Position numbers and translations under genes: made by a program. From NCBI GenBank assembly GCA_007693635.1, contig REDE01000069.1:1-34889 (forward strand): a stretch of 34,889 bases of DNA. The letters are read 5' to 3'. Each line of letters starts with the position of its first letter. Positions within the stretch are counted from its first letter, which is position 1. This document shows, piece by piece, positions 20,873 through 30,777 of this stretch. Source of the DNA: Flavobacteriales bacterium. GTDB taxonomy: Bacteria > Bacteroidota > Bacteroidia > Flavobacteriales > Schleiferiaceae. The notes under the pieces are model-generated. The model was not told the DNA's origin and did no database searches. It saw only the letters and a list, made by a program, of their open reading frames with translations.

Positions 20873-22156
20873 ATGAATATACACGATTTAAATTTATCGC
20901 CTTCATTGAGCGAAGGACTCGACGCTATGCGCTTTGAAAAGGCCACACCGATTCAAGAGCAAGCAATCCCAGTCATTCGGGGGGGAAAAGATCTTATCGC
21001 ATGCGCTCAGACGGGAACGGGTAAAACGGCTGCATACCTCATTCCGGTTATTGATAAAATGGTTCGCGAGAATAAACGCGGTCAAACCAAAGCATTGGTT
21101 TTAGTTCCTACTCGCGAATTGGCTTTGCAGGTGGATCAATCGGTGGAGGCTTTATCGTATTTCACCGAAATTGGATCTATCGCGGTTTTTGGCGGGGGTG
21201 ATGGAGTCGATTTTGAGCGTCAACGCCGAGCGATGGATAATGGAGCTGAGGTGGTCGTTGCAACGCCCGGTCGCTTGATATCTATTTTAAAGGCTTCATC
21301 AAAAGGGAAGTACTTTTCGCATCTTGAATATCTCATTCTCGATGAGGCAGACCGTATGCTCGATATGGGATTTCATCAAGATATCCTAACAATCATTAGC
21401 TTTTTGCCAAATGAACGCCAGAACCTACTGTTTTCGGCTACAATGCCTCCCAATATTCGGAAGCTGGCAAAGGAGATTATGCATAATCCTTCAGAAATAA
21501 GTTTATCTATCGCCAAGCCAGCTGAAAAAATTAAGCAGTCGGCATACGCTGTATTACCCGAACAGAAGGATAAACTACTGGATACCTTATTGTCAAATAC
21601 GCAGTACCAGAGCATAATTATTTTTTGCTCTACAAAATCTTCCACCTCTAAATTGGGGAGTCGGATGAAGAAAAAGGGCTATTCCGTTGCTTCTTTTTCT
21701 TCAGATATTGAACAAGGTGATCGTGAGCGAATCATGCTCGACTTTAAGAGTCGTATGCTGAATATGCTTGTGGGAACAGATATTCTCGCCCGCGGAATTG
21801 ATGTCGATGGTATTGAATTGGTTGTCAATTACGACCTTCCGTCAGATGCAGACGACTATGTGCACCGTATTGGCCGAACAGCCCGAGCTGAACGCGATGG
21901 CACCGCGATTACTTTTGTGGAGCCGCGTGACATGCGAAAATTTTCACGAATTTACGATATGGTTGATAAGCGGATTGCGCTGGAGACTGTCCCTTCGGAA
22001 ATCGGTGAAGCCATAGAGTTCCGTCTGGACGAAAAGCGCGGACCTTCAAATGGAAAGAGCTCATCGAGCAATAACCGCCGTTTTAGCGGACCTAAATCGA
22101 ATCGTTCTCAAAATAAAAAACGACCACCGAGTGCCGATGGTCGTTCAAATTCTTAG
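20873..22156 (+). CDS. DEAD-box ATP-dependent RNA helicase
   Basis: ACAQTGTGKTAAY, VPTRELALQ, DEADRML, SATMP, VHRIGRTAR; basic low-complexity C-terminal tail. Confidence 0.95.
   Translation: MNIHDLNLSPSLSEGLDAMRFEKATPIQEQAIPVIRGGKDLIACAQTGTGKTAAYLIPVIDKMVRENKRGQTKALVLVPTRELALQVDQSVEALSYFTEIGSIAVFGGGDGVDFERQRRAMDNGAEVVVATPGRLISILKASSKGKYFSHLEYLILDEADRMLDMGFHQDILTIISFLPNERQNLLFSATMPPNIRKLAKEIMHNPSEISLSIAKPAEKIKQSAYAVLPEQKDKLLDTLLSNTQYQSIIIFCSTKSSTSKLGSRMKKKGYSVASFSSDIEQGDRERIMLDFKSRMLNMLVGTDILARGIDVDGIELVVNYDLPSDADDYVHRIGRTARAERDGTAITFVEPRDMRKFSRIYDMVDKRIALETVPSEIGEAIEFRLDEKRGPSNGKSSSSNNRRFSGPKSNRSQNKKRPPSADGRSNS
22111..22145 (-). terminator. minus-strand terminator embedded antisense in the helicase C-terminal codons
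   Basis: aacgacca-ccgagtgccga-tggtcgtt; T-tract TTTTTTATTTT occurs only when read on the minus strand, i.e. downstream of the OMP gene. Confidence 0.6.
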
Positions 22157-22169
22157 AAATCAGATTTTA

Positions 22170-22661
22170 CTAGAAGTAAAAGCGAATAGCTAGCGAAGAG
22201 GTGGTCCCAAAGTAGGTGTAGTCTTTGGTGCTAAGGCCAATAACAGGACTTACATCTAGGGCGAAAACTAAGGGGAATGAGGGCAAGGTATATTCAAGTC
22301 CAAGCACACCATTGATTCCGATATCCAAAGCTCCTTCAACGTATGCGTTACTCCCACCGGCTCTCCATCCGTTTCCGTAACGGCCAAAGCGACTATTGGA
22401 GATGTGGAAATGCCCACCAAAACCGTAATACCAGTTGAGATTGGATACACCAAAGGCTTGATTGTGGATTTGGTAAAGTCCGGTTAGTCCAATCCCGTTG
22501 CCGAGGTGTAAAATTCCCTCAATAGCGTTTTGACTGGAAACAAATTTTTTGTAAGTAACTCCGCTAGGTAAACCAAACCGTAAACCAATGGCTTGATCGT
22601 ACTGGGCTTTGGCGCCTAAGCTCATGATAATTAGGCTAAGTAAAAGGACTGTCTTTTTCAT
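22170..22661 (-). CDS. hypothetical outer-membrane beta-barrel protein
   Basis: Signal peptide (LIIMSLGAKAQ), alternating beta pattern, terminal RFYF. Confidence 0.7.
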   Translation of the reverse strand: MKKTVLLLSLIIMSLGAKAQYDQAIGLRFGLPSGVTYKKFVSSQNAIEGILHLGNGIGLTGLYQIHNQAFGVSNLNWYYGFGGHFHISNSRFGRYGNGWRAGGSNAYVEGALDIGINGVLGLEYTLPSFPLVFALDVSPVIGLSTKDYTYFGTTSSLAIRFYF

Positions 22662-23932
22662 GTTGTCTGTGTATTGATTTGTTTAAAGGTACGGAATGTT
22701 TTTGTTTTTGGCAAATATTTGTTTTTAATAAATTCGCCCACGGTAAATGTGCTCCCGCCTATAAAAACACAGTCGTTAGATTTTGCCTCCATCCAAGCAG
22801 TATAAAATGCGCTGTCGACTGTATTGAATCGTTCAGCTTCAAAACCTTGATTTTTTAATTTTTCAAAGAGTTTGATGGGTTCTAACGCTCGAGGAATGTC
22901 GGGGGCGCAGCAGTAATATTTTGCTTTTTTGGGTAATAATGAAATGATGTTCTCTAGATCTTTGTCGGCAACAACACCAATTACAAAGTGGATTTTTTGC
23001 ACGTATAGACTCTCTAGTTGTTTGCTTATATACTGTATGCCTGATTCATTGTGTGCTGTGTCAGCAATGATGAGGGGGTTTTGACCCAAGACTTCCCATC
23101 TTCCGCGAAGTCCAGTTTGCCTTTTCACCTCCATTAATGCTTTTTTAATGGTTTCTTCCTGGATATCAAACGGTAATAATTTTAAAATACGAGCAAGGGT
23201 TCGCAAATTATTTTTCTGATAATCACCGCCTAAATCGGTTTTCCATGTGTTTGGTGCGTCAGTGTCGGCTTTGTGAAGGTGTGCGCCTTTTTCAAGACAG
23301 ATTCTTTCAAATACGGGTAAAATTTCTTCATCGTATTCTCCTATCACTAGGGCGGTATTGTATTTGGCTATTCCAGCTTTTTCTGCGGCTATTAGTGCTC
23401 TGGTGTTTCCGAGATATTGGGTATGGTCTAGACTAATATTTGTAATGGCAGCAAGCAGAGGTTTAATGATGTTTGTTGCGTCGAGTCTGCCGCCCATTCC
23501 GACCTCGATAATGGCAACATCTACTTTTTCTTTGGCAAAGTAATCAAAAGCCATTGCAACGCCAATTTCAAAGAAGCTTGGTTGGTCTTGTAGGTCTATG
23601 TTTCTAATGTGTGAAACAAAATCAACGACGGATTCCTCGGGAATCATGTTTCCGTTTACGCGTATTCTTTCGCGGAAATCAACTAGATGCGGACTGGTGT
23701 ATAGCCCAGTTTTTAAGCCGTGAGCTTGAAGTACACTTGCCAGCATGTGGCTCACTGAACCCTTGCCGTTGGTGCCGCCAATATGAATACTTGGGAAAGA
23801 ATCTTGCGGATTCTTGAGGATTTCACAAAGCTTTTCAATGCGCTCTAGTCCAGGCTTAAAGGCTGTTTTGCCTTGAAGTTGGAACATGGGAAGTTGCTCA
23901 AACAGCCAACGGCTTGCCTCAGCGTAGGTCAT
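22658..23932 (-). CDS. folC: bifunctional folylpolyglutamate synthase/dihydrofolate synthase
   Basis: IHIGGTNGKGSVSHMLASVLQAHGLKTGLYTSPHLVDFRERIRVNG; IIEVGMGGRLDATNII; DTAHNESG. Confidence 0.95.
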   Translation of the reverse strand: MTYAEASRWLFEQLPMFQLQGKTAFKPGLERIEKLCEILKNPQDSFPSIHIGGTNGKGSVSHMLASVLQAHGLKTGLYTSPHLVDFRERIRVNGNMIPEESVVDFVSHIRNIDLQDQPSFFEIGVAMAFDYFAKEKVDVAIIEVGMGGRLDATNIIKPLLAAITNISLDHTQYLGNTRALIAAEKAGIAKYNTALVIGEYDEEILPVFERICLEKGAHLHKADTDAPNTWKTDLGGDYQKNNLRTLARILKLLPFDIQEETIKKALMEVKRQTGLRGRWEVLGQNPLIIADTAHNESGIQYISKQLESLYVQKIHFVIGVVADKDLENIISLLPKKAKYYCCAPDIPRALEPIKLFEKLKNQGFEAERFNTVDSAFYTAWMEAKSNDCVFIGGSTFTVGEFIKNKYLPKTKTFRTFKQINTQTT

Positions 23933-23967
23933 ATGGTTGAAGAATAAATAGCGTGGAAAGCTCTATT

Positions 23968-24258
23968 TTAATTCGTGCCTTGCGGAAACGATTCCAAACG
24001 ATCAGTACAGGTTGTTGTGGTCTGTACAAAGTTTACTATAGTATCATTGGGCTCTTCACCTGAGGCGTACACTCGGCTTACATCGTCGTAACTACTGCAG
24101 TTCTCATCTTCTTTTATGTAGATGATTTCGAAAAGCGGCTCTGGACGATTTTCAGCATTGGTAGTTATGATGCATCTACAGGCTTTTTCACTTTTGCAAG
24201 AGGTGTTGAAAATACCTAGAAACGAGATGAGGGCAATTAGTGGTAGTATGTTTTTCAT
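23968..24258 (-). CDS. small Cys-rich lipoprotein (CxC-x24-C-x29-C after lipobox)
   Basis: Lipobox FNTSC, then ACRC...NC...TC. Confidence 0.6.
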   Translation of the reverse strand: MKNILPLIALISFLGIFNTSCKSEKACRCIITTNAENRPEPLFEIIYIKEDENCSSYDDVSRVYASGEEPNDTIVNFVQTTTTCTDRLESFPQGTN

Positions 24259-24433
24259 TGGTTCAAAAATTATTTTAAGCGGAATAATGAAACCTATTCA
24301 ATTCAACAGTTGCGTTGAAATAGTTTGGTTGAGCGTATTTTTCTCAAGTGAGTTACATTATCAGTGGCTTATGTTTATGGTTTTCAGTTGTCGACTAAGC
24401 TTTTAGTAATTTGTGTTTTGATGATTCAAGGTA

Positions 24434-24466
24434 CAAATATACATTTTTTGTTTTGCAATTCACAAA
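24434..24466 (-). promoter_or_regulatory. Bacteroidota-type promoter candidate for the 23968-24258 lipoprotein
   Basis: Minus strand TTTG-N21-TATATTTG (exact TAnnTTTG). Confidence 0.5.
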
Positions 24467-24508
24467 AAACTTTCTTTTGCTCAAGCCTTAATCGTTTTGT
24501 TTTTTCGA

Positions 24509-25384
24509 TTAGTGTATTTGTTCCTGTTTCCAAGTTTGCAAAATGGCAATATCGTGGAAGTCGCGAAAGCGGTAACTACCGACTACTTTTCCGTACTGTA
24601 GATGAAGGATTAGGGGCACTCGACCTCCGGTAATGGCGTTGAATATCTCTGGATTTAGATCCTGGGTTTCAAGTTTGGTTAGCTGTAAATAGTCAAAATA
24701 CTTTTCCGGATTGCTGAAATTCCCCCCCAATATAGTTTTCACACTATCGTACGGAATAGCGTTTTTCCTTGCCCAATCGTCTATTTTTTGTGCCGCCATT
24801 TTGCAATACGGACAGTTTACAGCGTAGAATGCAACAAGCTGATTTGGAGCTTCAAAGTCTACGATGTGGAGCGAATCTCGGGAGAGGGTGATCGCTTGGT
24901 TGATGGTATTGGTATGACTTGAGCCAGGCAGTAAATCGGGTGGTGATAATATCTGGGGCAAGGCCATAGAGACAATCAACCCAATCATTGAGAAGAAGGT
25001 TTTTAGTTCGAAGTTCAGCTTGGATACTTTAGCAAACATCAGGAAGATTACGGTGGCAATTGGAATGGCCAGCCAGCCGGTAATGACGATTTTGCCTTTA
25101 TAGAAAAACGGATCGGTATAGGGAAACGAAAACAGGAGCCAGCCAATCAAGAATAGAGCAGTTCCGTATCGTAAAGCTATTACGTAAAATTTATTTTGGT
25201 GATTTATCCAGTCCGTAAAGGGAATATACAAAAGCATGGCTGTAAGAAACCGTGCGGTCATATAGGACCACGATAAATTCATGGGTGTTGTGTGGTATAC
25301 AAACAGGTCGAAGTAATCGTCGCGAATAATTAAAAAAAGAAAAAGTCCGATAAAAATAACGGACCTTATTATGCGTTGTAGCAT
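24509..25384 (-). CDS. multi-TM protein with C-terminal thioredoxin-like domain (CPYC)
   Basis: About five TM segments, then LVAFYAVNCPYCKMAAQKIDDWA and cis-Pro-like GGRVPLILHL. Confidence 0.7.
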   Translation of the reverse strand: MLQRIIRSVIFIGLFLFLIIRDDYFDLFVYHTTPMNLSWSYMTARFLTAMLLYIPFTDWINHQNKFYVIALRYGTALFLIGWLLFSFPYTDPFFYKGKIVITGWLAIPIATVIFLMFAKVSKLNFELKTFFSMIGLIVSMALPQILSPPDLLPGSSHTNTINQAITLSRDSLHIVDFEAPNQLVAFYAVNCPYCKMAAQKIDDWARKNAIPYDSVKTILGGNFSNPEKYFDYLQLTKLETQDLNPEIFNAITGGRVPLILHLQYGKVVGSYRFRDFHDIAILQTWKQEQIH

Positions 25385-25403
25385 TAGTTTGTGTTACTTG
25401 TTA

Positions 25404-25670
25404 TTATTCACCATTTTCGGGCTCATCGATATCGATGATTTCCATTTCTTCACACTCGGCCATGTATTGCATGCCGTTGTAGAGCATTGGTCCACTTGCG
25501 TCATCACAGTCGCCACCTTTGGGGAAAGTGTGGACAAATTGTGAGCTTGGCAGACTAGTGTTCGATTCAACGGGATTAACCGTACACAAACAATCTACGC
25601 GTTTATTGCACGATGAGGCAACCAAGACGAATGTCACTAGTGTTAAAATACTGAGTATAATTTTTTTCAT
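25404..25670 (-). CDS. small Cys-rich lipoprotein (CxC-x25-C-x17-C after lipobox)
   Basis: Lipobox VASSC, then DCLC...DC...EC. Confidence 0.6.
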   Translation of the reverse strand: MKKIILSILTLVTFVLVASSCNKRVDCLCTVNPVESNTSLPSSQFVHTFPKGGDCDDASGPMLYNGMQYMAECEEMEIIDIDEPENGE

Positions 25671-25795
25671 CGTTCAGAGTGGTTTTTTCGGTTGTTGATA
25701 CAATCCTTTTGTTGTGAGGTGGTTATTCGAAAAGTACTTGAAGTGTGATTTTAGTCGCTGACTCGTTTTGAAAATTTTAAATAATTGTCAAGCCC

Positions 25796-25827
25796 CAAAG
25801 ATATGTACATTATTGGATTATAAACAA
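25796..25827 (-). promoter_or_regulatory. Bacteroidota-type promoter candidate for the 25404-25670 lipoprotein and 24509-25384
   Basis: Minus strand TTG-N21-TATCTTTG (exact TAnnTTTG). Confidence 0.45.
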
Positions 25828-25850
25828 CTTTTCAACAAATTTTTCAAAAA

Positions 25851-25878
25851 AAAACCATCTGAAGCAGATGGTTTTTTT
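25851..25878 (-). terminator. Rho-independent terminator downstream of sucB
   Basis: aaaaccatctg-aag-cagatggtttt, A/T tracts on both sides; lies just after the sucB stop. Confidence 0.8.
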
Positions 25879-25894
25879 GATTTCTCGTTTTTTA

Positions 25895-27124
25895 TTACAA
25901 TTCCAAGGCTTTGCGAATGTTGTTATCCATAAGTAATTCTTGGGGATTTTCGAGGCATTCCTTGACTTTTACTAGGAAGCCAACTGACTCTCTACCGTCT
26001 ATTATACGGTGGTCATAGCTTAGCGCGACGTACATAATTGGTCGAATTACGATTTGTTTGTCAATCGCAACAGGTCGTTCAACGATGTTATGCATTCCTA
26101 GAATAGCACTTTGCGGCGGATTAATGATCGGTGTTGATAGCATAGAGCCGAATACACCTCCGTTAGTAATGGTGAATGTACCGCCAGTCATGTCATCGAT
26201 GGTAATTTTTCCATCTCTAACTTTTTCGGCCAGTCTCTTTATTTCTTGTTCAACTCCGGCAAAGCTCAGGTTCTCGGCATTCCTAATCACGGGAACCATA
26301 AGTCCTTTAGGTCCGCTCACGGCGATGCTGATATCGCAGAATTCGTGGGAAACCATTTCACTTCCGTCGATCATTGAGTTTACCTGCGGGAACTCTTGTA
26401 GCGCTTTCACCACGGCTAGAGTGAAGAAAGACATAAATCCAAGACCCACACCGTGTTTTGCTTTAAAGTCGTCTTTGTACTCTTTGCGAAGATCGAAAAT
26501 TGGCTGCATATCCACCTCGTTAAATGTGGTGAGCATTGCCGTTTCGTTTTTAACGCTAACCAATCTTTCCGCGAGCTTTCTGCGTAGTGATGACAAGCGT
26601 GTTCTTTCCACGCCACGTTTTCCACCATTAGACGATCCCATGCTCGCTTTCGCTTGCATGGCGTCTTCCTTGGTTATCCGGCCATCTTTGCCTGTTCCTT
26701 TTACCTCAGAGGCATCAATGTTTTTTTCTGCAAGAATTTTCTTTGCTGCCGGTGAGGCCGTACCCGATGCGTACGTTTGATTAGAAGATTTCGATTCAGA
26801 AGGTTTTGATTCTTCTTTTTTCGGCTCTTCCTTTTCCGCAGGCTCTTCCTTTTTGGTGGAAGATTCAGTTTTCCCTTCGGGTTTGGCTGCGCTGGTGTCA
26901 ATTTTACAGACTACCTGACCAACTTCAACAACTTCGCCGTCTTTGGCAATGAGCTCGATAATTCCACTTTCTTCCGCGGGAAGAGCGAGGGTAGCTTTAT
27001 CAGAATCGATTTCTGCAATTTCTTGGTCTTTTTCTACGTAATCACCGGATTTGACGAGCCATGCGGCTATTTCTACTTCGGAGATTGATTCGCCCGGTGA
27101 GGGCACTTTCATTTCGAGTATCAT
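25895..27124 (-). CDS. sucB: 2-oxoglutarate dehydrogenase E2, dihydrolipoyllysine-residue succinyltransferase
   Basis: Lipoyl domain [13 protein letters not shown], peripheral-subunit-binding domain, catalytic [11 protein letters not shown]. Confidence 0.94.
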   Translation of the reverse strand: MILEMKVPSPGESISEVEIAAWLVKSGDYVEKDQEIAEIDSDKATLALPAEESGIIELIAKDGEVVEVGQVVCKIDTSAAKPEGKTESSTKKEEPAEKEEPKKEESKPSESKSSNQTYASGTASPAAKKILAEKNIDASEVKGTGKDGRITKEDAMQAKASMGSSNGGKRGVERTRLSSLRRKLAERLVSVKNETAMLTTFNEVDMQPIFDLRKEYKDDFKAKHGVGLGFMSFFTLAVVKALQEFPQVNSMIDGSEMVSHEFCDISIAVSGPKGLMVPVIRNAENLSFAGVEQEIKRLAEKVRDGKITIDDMTGGTFTITNGGVFGSMLSTPIINPPQSAILGMHNIVERPVAIDKQIVIRPIMYVALSYDHRIIDGRESVGFLVKVKECLENPQELLMDNNIRKALEL

Positions 27125-27161
27125 AATGGAAGAAATGATGGATTAATTTTCAAATTTACGT

Positions 27162-29924
27162 TTACGAGTTGGTTTTTTCAAAGGCAGTTTGAATTACCCG
27201 TTTTTGTAGCGCAACGGCAGCTTGGTTAGATCCTGAAGCCGGACTAGCACTGGCTTTCGGACTTACTAATTCAAAATCACCGATAAGTCCCCAAGCTTTT
27301 AGGAACCAATTGGCACCCATATTGGCAGGTTCTTCTTGCACCCAAATGCGTTTTACATTGTTGGGATAGCGCTCAATTACCTCATTTATTGCCTTTTCTG
27401 GGAGTGGATACAATTGCTCAATACGAATTATGGCCACGTCATCGCGTTGGTCTTCCTCTTTTTTCGCGAGGAGTTCGTAATAGACTTTACCTGAGCAAAA
27501 CATCAAGGATTTGATATTTTTCGTATCTTTCACTTGCGGGTCGTCAAGGACCTCTTGGAAACTGCCCTCAGTAAAACGATCAATTGTTGATACACAGCGG
27601 GGGTGACGAAGTAGGCTCTTGGGCGACATTACCACGAGTGGTTTACGGAACGGTCGGTGTAATTGACGACGCAAAGCGTGAAAGAAATTTGCCGGTTCTG
27701 TAATGTTCACCACTTGCATATTGTCTTGGGCACACAATTGTAAAAAGCGCTCTAGGCGGGCACTGGAATGCTCAGCACCCTGACCTTCGTAGCCGTGGGG
27801 AAGCAATAGAACCAATCCGCTCTGAACACGCCATTTGTCTTCAGCAGCACTGAGGAATTGATCTATAGTGATTTGTGCGCCATTGACAAAGTCACCAAAC
27901 TGTGCTTCCCAAAGAGTTAGTGATTTTGGCGTAGCCAGACTGTATCCGTAATCAAATGCCATTACAGCGTATTCGGATAGCAGGGAGTTATAGGCTTCGA
28001 ATTCGGCTTTTTTATCGCGAATGGTATTGAGCTGAATAAACCTTTCTTCAGATTCCTCCGCTCTCATAACGGCGTGACGGTGACTAAAGGTTCCGCGCTC
28101 AACGTCTTCTCCACTCAAGCGAACATTGATTCCTTCCTGCATTAGTGTTCCGTAGGCTAGTAATTCGGCCATGGCCCAGTCTAGCTGCTTTTTATCCTCG
28201 ACCATATTCTTGCGGTCATTCACAAGTTTTTCGACTTTGCGAATGAACTTCAAATCTGAGGGGAGTGTGGTAAGGGACGCGAAAACTGTATTGATTTTTT
28301 CTTCTGAAACACCCGTTTGTGGACTTTCATTGAAATCCTCTGCGGTAGATTCACGGTAATCTTCCCAATCGCTGATCAAAAAGTTGGTGATCTTGTTTTT
28401 GGCAATTTTTTTAGACTCGTCATACTTCATTTCCAGCATGGCTTTGAAGTCTTTTTCAAGTTCACTGACGTATTCGTCAGAAATCACCCCTTCAGCAAGT
28501 AGTTTGTCGCGATAGATATCTCTTGGGTTGGGATGACGAGAAATTATTTTGTAGAGTTTGGGCTGTGTAAATCGTGGCTCATCACCTTCATTATGCCCGT
28601 ATTTTCTGTAGCAAAGTAGGTCTACAAAAACTTCTTTATTGTAGTGTTGGCGATATTTTATTGCAAACTGAAAAGCGTGAACCACAGCTTCAGAGTCGTC
28701 ACCATTAACGTGGATAACCGGCGCCATAATCACCTTCGCTACATCTGTACAATACGTAGACGATCGACCATCTATATAGTTGGTTGTAAATCCAACTTGG
28801 TTATTAATCACGATGTGGAATGTTCCACCTACACTGTAGCCATTTAAGGTTTCCATTTGGATGTGCTCGTAAACAATACCTTGTCCGGCTATGGCAGCAT
28901 CACCATGAATGAGAATAGGAAGAACAGTTTGGTTATCTCTATCGTATTTTAGGTCTCTTTTAGCTCGTGCTATTCCTCCAACGACGGGATTTACAGCTTC
29001 GAGATGTGAAGGATTGGGCGATAGAGTGAGTCGCACTTCTGTGTTGTCGTCCAAGACTTTGGTTGTAGAATAACCTAAGTGATACTTTACGTCTCCGTCA
29101 AAACCTTCATCTTCGAATTCTTTTCCTTCAAATTCGCTAAAGATATCGCGTTGAGTTTTTCCGAAAATATTGGAAAGCACGTTTAGTCGACCGCGGTGCG
29201 CCATTCCCATGACAATCTCCTTTACTCCTAATTTGGCAGCATCTCTCACAGCAATATCCAGAGCGGGAATCATTGACTCTGCCCCTTCGATGGAAAACCT
29301 TTTTTGCCCGACAAATTTGGTGTTTAGGAAGGTTTCAAAACCAACTGCCTCGTTGAGTTTTTGTAGTATGTACTGTTTTTCTTCTTTATTGAAGTTCGGT
29401 TGATTCGCATTGATGTGGATTTGTTGTCTTATCCAACGCGTGATTTCCGGTTTGCGAATATGCATGTACTCGATTCCGATACTTTGACAGTAGGCAGTTT
29501 CGAGGTGTGCAATTATATCGCGTAACTTGGTGGGTTCGTCAAGTCCAACTTTTTTACCGGCCTCAAAGGATTTGTCTAAATCATCGCTGCTTAAACCGAA
29601 ATTCTCAATCGCCAGAGTTGGCTCGTACTTTCTTCTTTCCCTTACGGGGTTGGTTTTGGTAAATAAATGTCCGCGTGTACGGTAACCATTTATCAAATCG
29701 AGTACCCTGAACTCTTTTTCAATTTGTTCAGGAATTTCTGGAGAAATGCAGTTGTCACCAACCACAAACTCAGCATCATTGCCGTACTGCTCAAGTGCGA
29801 AGTCGTAACCTTGAAAAAAGGATCTCCAACTTGGCTCAACGCTGTCGGGGTATTTTATGTACTGCTGATAAAGTTCGTCTACAAACGACGCGTGAACACT
29901 TCCGAGGAAGGAAAAACGTTCCAT
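27162..29924 (-). CDS. sucA: 2-oxoglutarate dehydrogenase E1 component
   Basis: GMAHRGRLNVLSNIFGK, HGDAAIAGQGIVYE, RKYGHNEGDEPRFTQP, LLPHGYEGQGAEHSSARLERFLQLCA. Confidence 0.97.
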   Translation of the reverse strand: MERFSFLGSVHASFVDELYQQYIKYPDSVEPSWRSFFQGYDFALEQYGNDAEFVVGDNCISPEIPEQIEKEFRVLDLINGYRTRGHLFTKTNPVRERRKYEPTLAIENFGLSSDDLDKSFEAGKKVGLDEPTKLRDIIAHLETAYCQSIGIEYMHIRKPEITRWIRQQIHINANQPNFNKEEKQYILQKLNEAVGFETFLNTKFVGQKRFSIEGAESMIPALDIAVRDAAKLGVKEIVMGMAHRGRLNVLSNIFGKTQRDIFSEFEGKEFEDEGFDGDVKYHLGYSTTKVLDDNTEVRLTLSPNPSHLEAVNPVVGGIARAKRDLKYDRDNQTVLPILIHGDAAIAGQGIVYEHIQMETLNGYSVGGTFHIVINNQVGFTTNYIDGRSSTYCTDVAKVIMAPVIHVNGDDSEAVVHAFQFAIKYRQHYNKEVFVDLLCYRKYGHNEGDEPRFTQPKLYKIISRHPNPRDIYRDKLLAEGVISDEYVSELEKDFKAMLEMKYDESKKIAKNKITNFLISDWEDYRESTAEDFNESPQTGVSEEKINTVFASLTTLPSDLKFIRKVEKLVNDRKNMVEDKKQLDWAMAELLAYGTLMQEGINVRLSGEDVERGTFSHRHAVMRAEESEERFIQLNTIRDKKAEFEAYNSLLSEYAVMAFDYGYSLATPKSLTLWEAQFGDFVNGAQITIDQFLSAAEDKWRVQSGLVLLLPHGYEGQGAEHSSARLERFLQLCAQDNMQVVNITEPANFFHALRRQLHRPFRKPLVVMSPKSLLRHPRCVSTIDRFTEGSFQEVLDDPQVKDTKNIKSLMFCSGKVYYELLAKKEEDQRDDVAIIRIEQLYPLPEKAINEVIERYPNNVKRIWVQEEPANMGANWFLKAWGLIGDFELVSPKASASPASGSNQAAVALQKRVIQTAFEKTNS

Positions 29925-30152
29925 ATTGTTTTGGGAGCTAAATTTGGCGGTAAAATTACATTAGATTGCATCAACTACGCAAAGATGATTTTAATTTTAG
30001 GGTTTCATAAATTTTGTGTTCAATGAAATGTTGTTTTTCTTCCGCAAATTTAAAGAAGCAATGCCTAAAGAGTTGAAATGTATTTGGATTTTCGAAATTA
30101 CTTTAAATTCCTTAACTTCGTTGCCTACATTGATGAATGATTTATTTGAAGT

Positions 30153-30764
30153 GTGATGTTAAATTATGTATACAGGTTTTTCGTTGTCATATTTGTTCTG
30201 CTAGGATCACTTGAGATGTGCGCTCAATATGTTGAGGAATTTGAGTCTTCCGATTTTCAAAAACAAAATACCGAGGATTCGGAAAAGAGTTCTAAGTGGG
30301 TTTTCGGCGGAAATTTTTTGGTTGGCTTTTCCAATCCATCATTGCTCTTGTTTAATCCTCGAGTGGGGTATCGTTTGACCGAAAGACTAATAGTGGGCTC
30401 AAGTTTCACCTATTTGTCTATGCGGGAATCCTTTCGCTTGGGACAAGGTCAATACCGAACGGTAAATACAGAAGCCTATGGCCCTGGTTTGCACGCAATG
30501 CATTTTTTGTCGTTACCTTTGTTGAGTGATTGGGGATTTACATCCTATATAGGATTAGAATACGATTACTTGGTTGTTAACACAACGATTGACTTTTTAA
30601 AGGACAATCGTAATGCCCAACAACTTTTGCTGGGATTTGGTTTGATGAATAGTGTAAACAATCGCTTAGGTACATTTGTGGGATTGTATTACGACTTGCT
30701 TTTTTCAGAAGACAATAGTGTATTTGCCTCCCCTTGGAATTACAGAATAGGAATTTTATTTTAA
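30153..30764 (+). CDS. hypothetical outer-membrane beta-barrel protein
   Basis: Signal-like N-terminus ending MCAQ, beta-rich pattern, terminal YRIGILF. Confidence 0.65.
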   Translation: MMLNYVYRFFVVIFVLLGSLEMCAQYVEEFESSDFQKQNTEDSEKSSKWVFGGNFLVGFSNPSLLLFNPRVGYRLTERLIVGSSFTYLSMRESFRLGQGQYRTVNTEAYGPGLHAMHFLSLPLLSDWGFTSYIGLEYDYLVVNTTIDFLKDNRNAQQLLLGFGLMNSVNNRLGTFVGLYYDLLFSEDNSVFASPWNYRIGILF

Positions 30765-30777
30765 TTTATGTATATAT

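Noticed and set aside
26058-26780. 240-aa plus-strand ORF
   Set aside because: Entirely antisense to sucB, which has clear E2 motifs.
29925-30010. TTTG-N21-TAATTTTA upstream of sucA as a promoter
   Set aside because: The -7 element has a mismatch at its final G in a very AT-rich region; too weak to list as a feature.
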